A stretch of DNA of 32,993 nt from Sphingomonas aquatilis (lineage in GTDB: Bacteria > Pseudomonadota > Alphaproteobacteria > Sphingomonadales > Sphingomonadaceae): contig NZ_JACIDB010000016.1 in NCBI RefSeq assembly GCF_014196115.1, positions 1-32,993 on the forward strand, written 5' to 3'. The notes under the pieces are model-generated. The model saw nothing but the letters and a program-made list of their open reading frames with translations, made no database searches and had not been told where the DNA came from. The position numbers and the translations under genes are program-made. Below are positions 32,233 through 32,993 of the stretch, one piece after another; position 1 is the stretch's first letter; each line of letters begins with the position of its first letter.

Positions 32233-32896
32233 TTAGGCAGCTAGCTTGCGGTGTTGCAAGCGCCGATTTTCGATGGTCTGGCGTTTGATCCTTTCGCGCT
32301 GTTTGATGATGGCTGCCACTCTGCCGAAGTAGGCATCGGCGGGCGTCACGTTGTTCAGGCTCTCGTGGTATCGCTGGTGGTTGTAATGCTCGACGAACGC
32401 CTCGATCTGGGCCTCAAGGTCGCCGGGCAGGAAGTAGTTCTCCAGCAGAATGCGGTTCTTCAAAGTCTGGTGCCAGCGTTCGATCTTGCCCTGGGTTTGC
32501 GGGTGCATCGGGGCGCCGCGCACGTGGCTCATCTTCCCGGCCTCGATGTATTCAGCCAGTTCGCCGGCAATGTAGCTGGGGCCGTTGTCGCTGAGCAGCC
32601 GAGGTTTGTGCAGCACCGTGGCGCTGTCGCAGCCCGAGACAGCGAGGGCGAGGTCCAATGTATCGGTCACGTCCTCGGCCCGCATGTTGGTGCACAGCCT
32701 CCAGGCGATGATGTAGCGAGAGAAGTCGTCGAGCACAGTCGACAGATACATCCAGCCCCACCCGATGATCTTGGAAGTACGTGAAGTCGGTTTGCCACAT
32801 CTCGTTCGGTCGGGTGGTTTTGGTGTGGAACGCATCGGCGGCTTTGATCACGACGTAGGCCCGCACATACATGGCCCGCGACGCGCACAGTCGCAC
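32233..32896 (-). pseudogene. IS3-family transposase OrfB, N-terminally truncated and frameshifted
   Basis: The integrase core is clear: NEMWQTDFTYF (first Asp) in one frame, then IIGWGWMYLSTVLDDFSRYI, LLSDNGPSYIA (second Asp), TQGKIERWHQTLKNRI (Glu) and VEHYNHQRYHESLNNVTPADAYFG in another. The frames meet near 32774, where the coding strand reads TTCCAAG; one C fewer would give the expected TYFKIIGWGWMYL. About the first 150 residues of OrfB and all of OrfA are missing: beyond VIKAADAFHTKTTRP the sequence no longer reads as transposase. It belongs to a different IS3 branch from the element at 732-2000. It is a dead remnant unless the extra C is an error. Confidence 0.85.
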
Positions 32897-32939
32897 ATGG
32901 GACTGTCAGGAATTTTGTGCGGGAGGCCGGTTACCGTCA

Positions 32940-32993
32940 TTAGATGACGAAGCGCTCACCGAAGATTACGGCGAACTGACTTTTGGCCTCACC
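32940..32993 (-). CDS. C-terminal end of an unidentified gene entering from the right edge
   Basis: On the minus strand the last 51 bases read through 17 codons (GEAKSQFAVIFGERFVI) to TAA at 32942-32940. The peptide looks protein-like, but it is far too short to identify. It could equally be a chance frame. Confidence 0.25.
   Translation of the reverse strand, partial: GEAKSQFAVIFGERFVI

Noticed and set aside
1..32993. CRISPR array
   Set aside because: No regularly spaced identical repeats of 25-40 bases are visible; the short repeats found are pairs only.
1..32993. tRNA or rRNA genes as integration targets
   Set aside because: No cloverleaf or GTTCGAATC-type T-loop in a plausible context was seen by eye in the intergenic regions; a tRNAscan run would settle it.

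Overview
The window is high-GC DNA that looks alphaproteobacterial, most likely a sphingomonad (Sphingomonas or a relative). This rests on codon usage, the NasT/NasS nitrate-assimilation operon with an alginate-export-type porin inside it, and the style of the mobile genes. Most of the window is accessory DNA: broken defence genes, toxin-antitoxin pairs, recombinases and IS elements surround one intact metabolic operon and one intact candidate defence locus. Functional names come from reading translated motifs; no database search was possible.

Left part (1-3146). A fragment of a type ISP restriction-modification enzyme (+) runs into an intact IS3-family (IS407-like) element at 732-2000. On the other side of the element lies a TIR-domain gene (-), also cut off at the element. 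The two sides show no target-site duplication, so the IS probably marks a deletion between two defence genes. A VapBC-type toxin-antitoxin pair (2277-2916, -) follows.

Nitrate module (3147-14802, all +). A small serine recombinase (copy 1) is followed by nasT-nasS (ANTAR antiterminator and its nitrate/nitrite sensor), a NarK/NasA-type nitrate transporter, an outer-membrane porin, nirB-nirD (NADH nitrite reductase), the assimilatory nitrate reductase and a sirohaem-pathway SUMT. Two leaders, before the transporter and before nirB, each carry two hexaloop hairpins with A at loop position 1 and G at position 4. In both, the second hairpin overlaps the 5' arm of an intrinsic terminator. This is the architecture expected of NasT/ANTAR RNA targets, so nasTS probably controls uptake and reduction through two separate antitermination switches.

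Defence module (15136-29205). Recombinase copy 2 is followed by an AddB/AddA-like nuclease-helicase pair (-). Divergent from it (+) are a HigB/HigA-like pair and three genes joined by ATGA overlaps: a DUF6361-like protein, a phospholipase-D-fold protein with two HxK motifs, and a 1008-residue SF2 helicase. I consider this locus the best candidate for a poorly described anti-phage system. Recombinase copy 3 (29343-29996) closes it. The three recombinases are about 90 percent identical, lie in the same orientation, and share upstream DNA, so they bracket the two modules as direct repeats.

Right part (29997-32993) is decayed: a truncated aspartyl-protease-like gene, a membrane-protein gene frameshifted in a run of seven G, a small conserved-looking gene overlapping a Tn3-type resolvase with a probable res region, and a frameshifted, N-terminally truncated IS3-family transposase.
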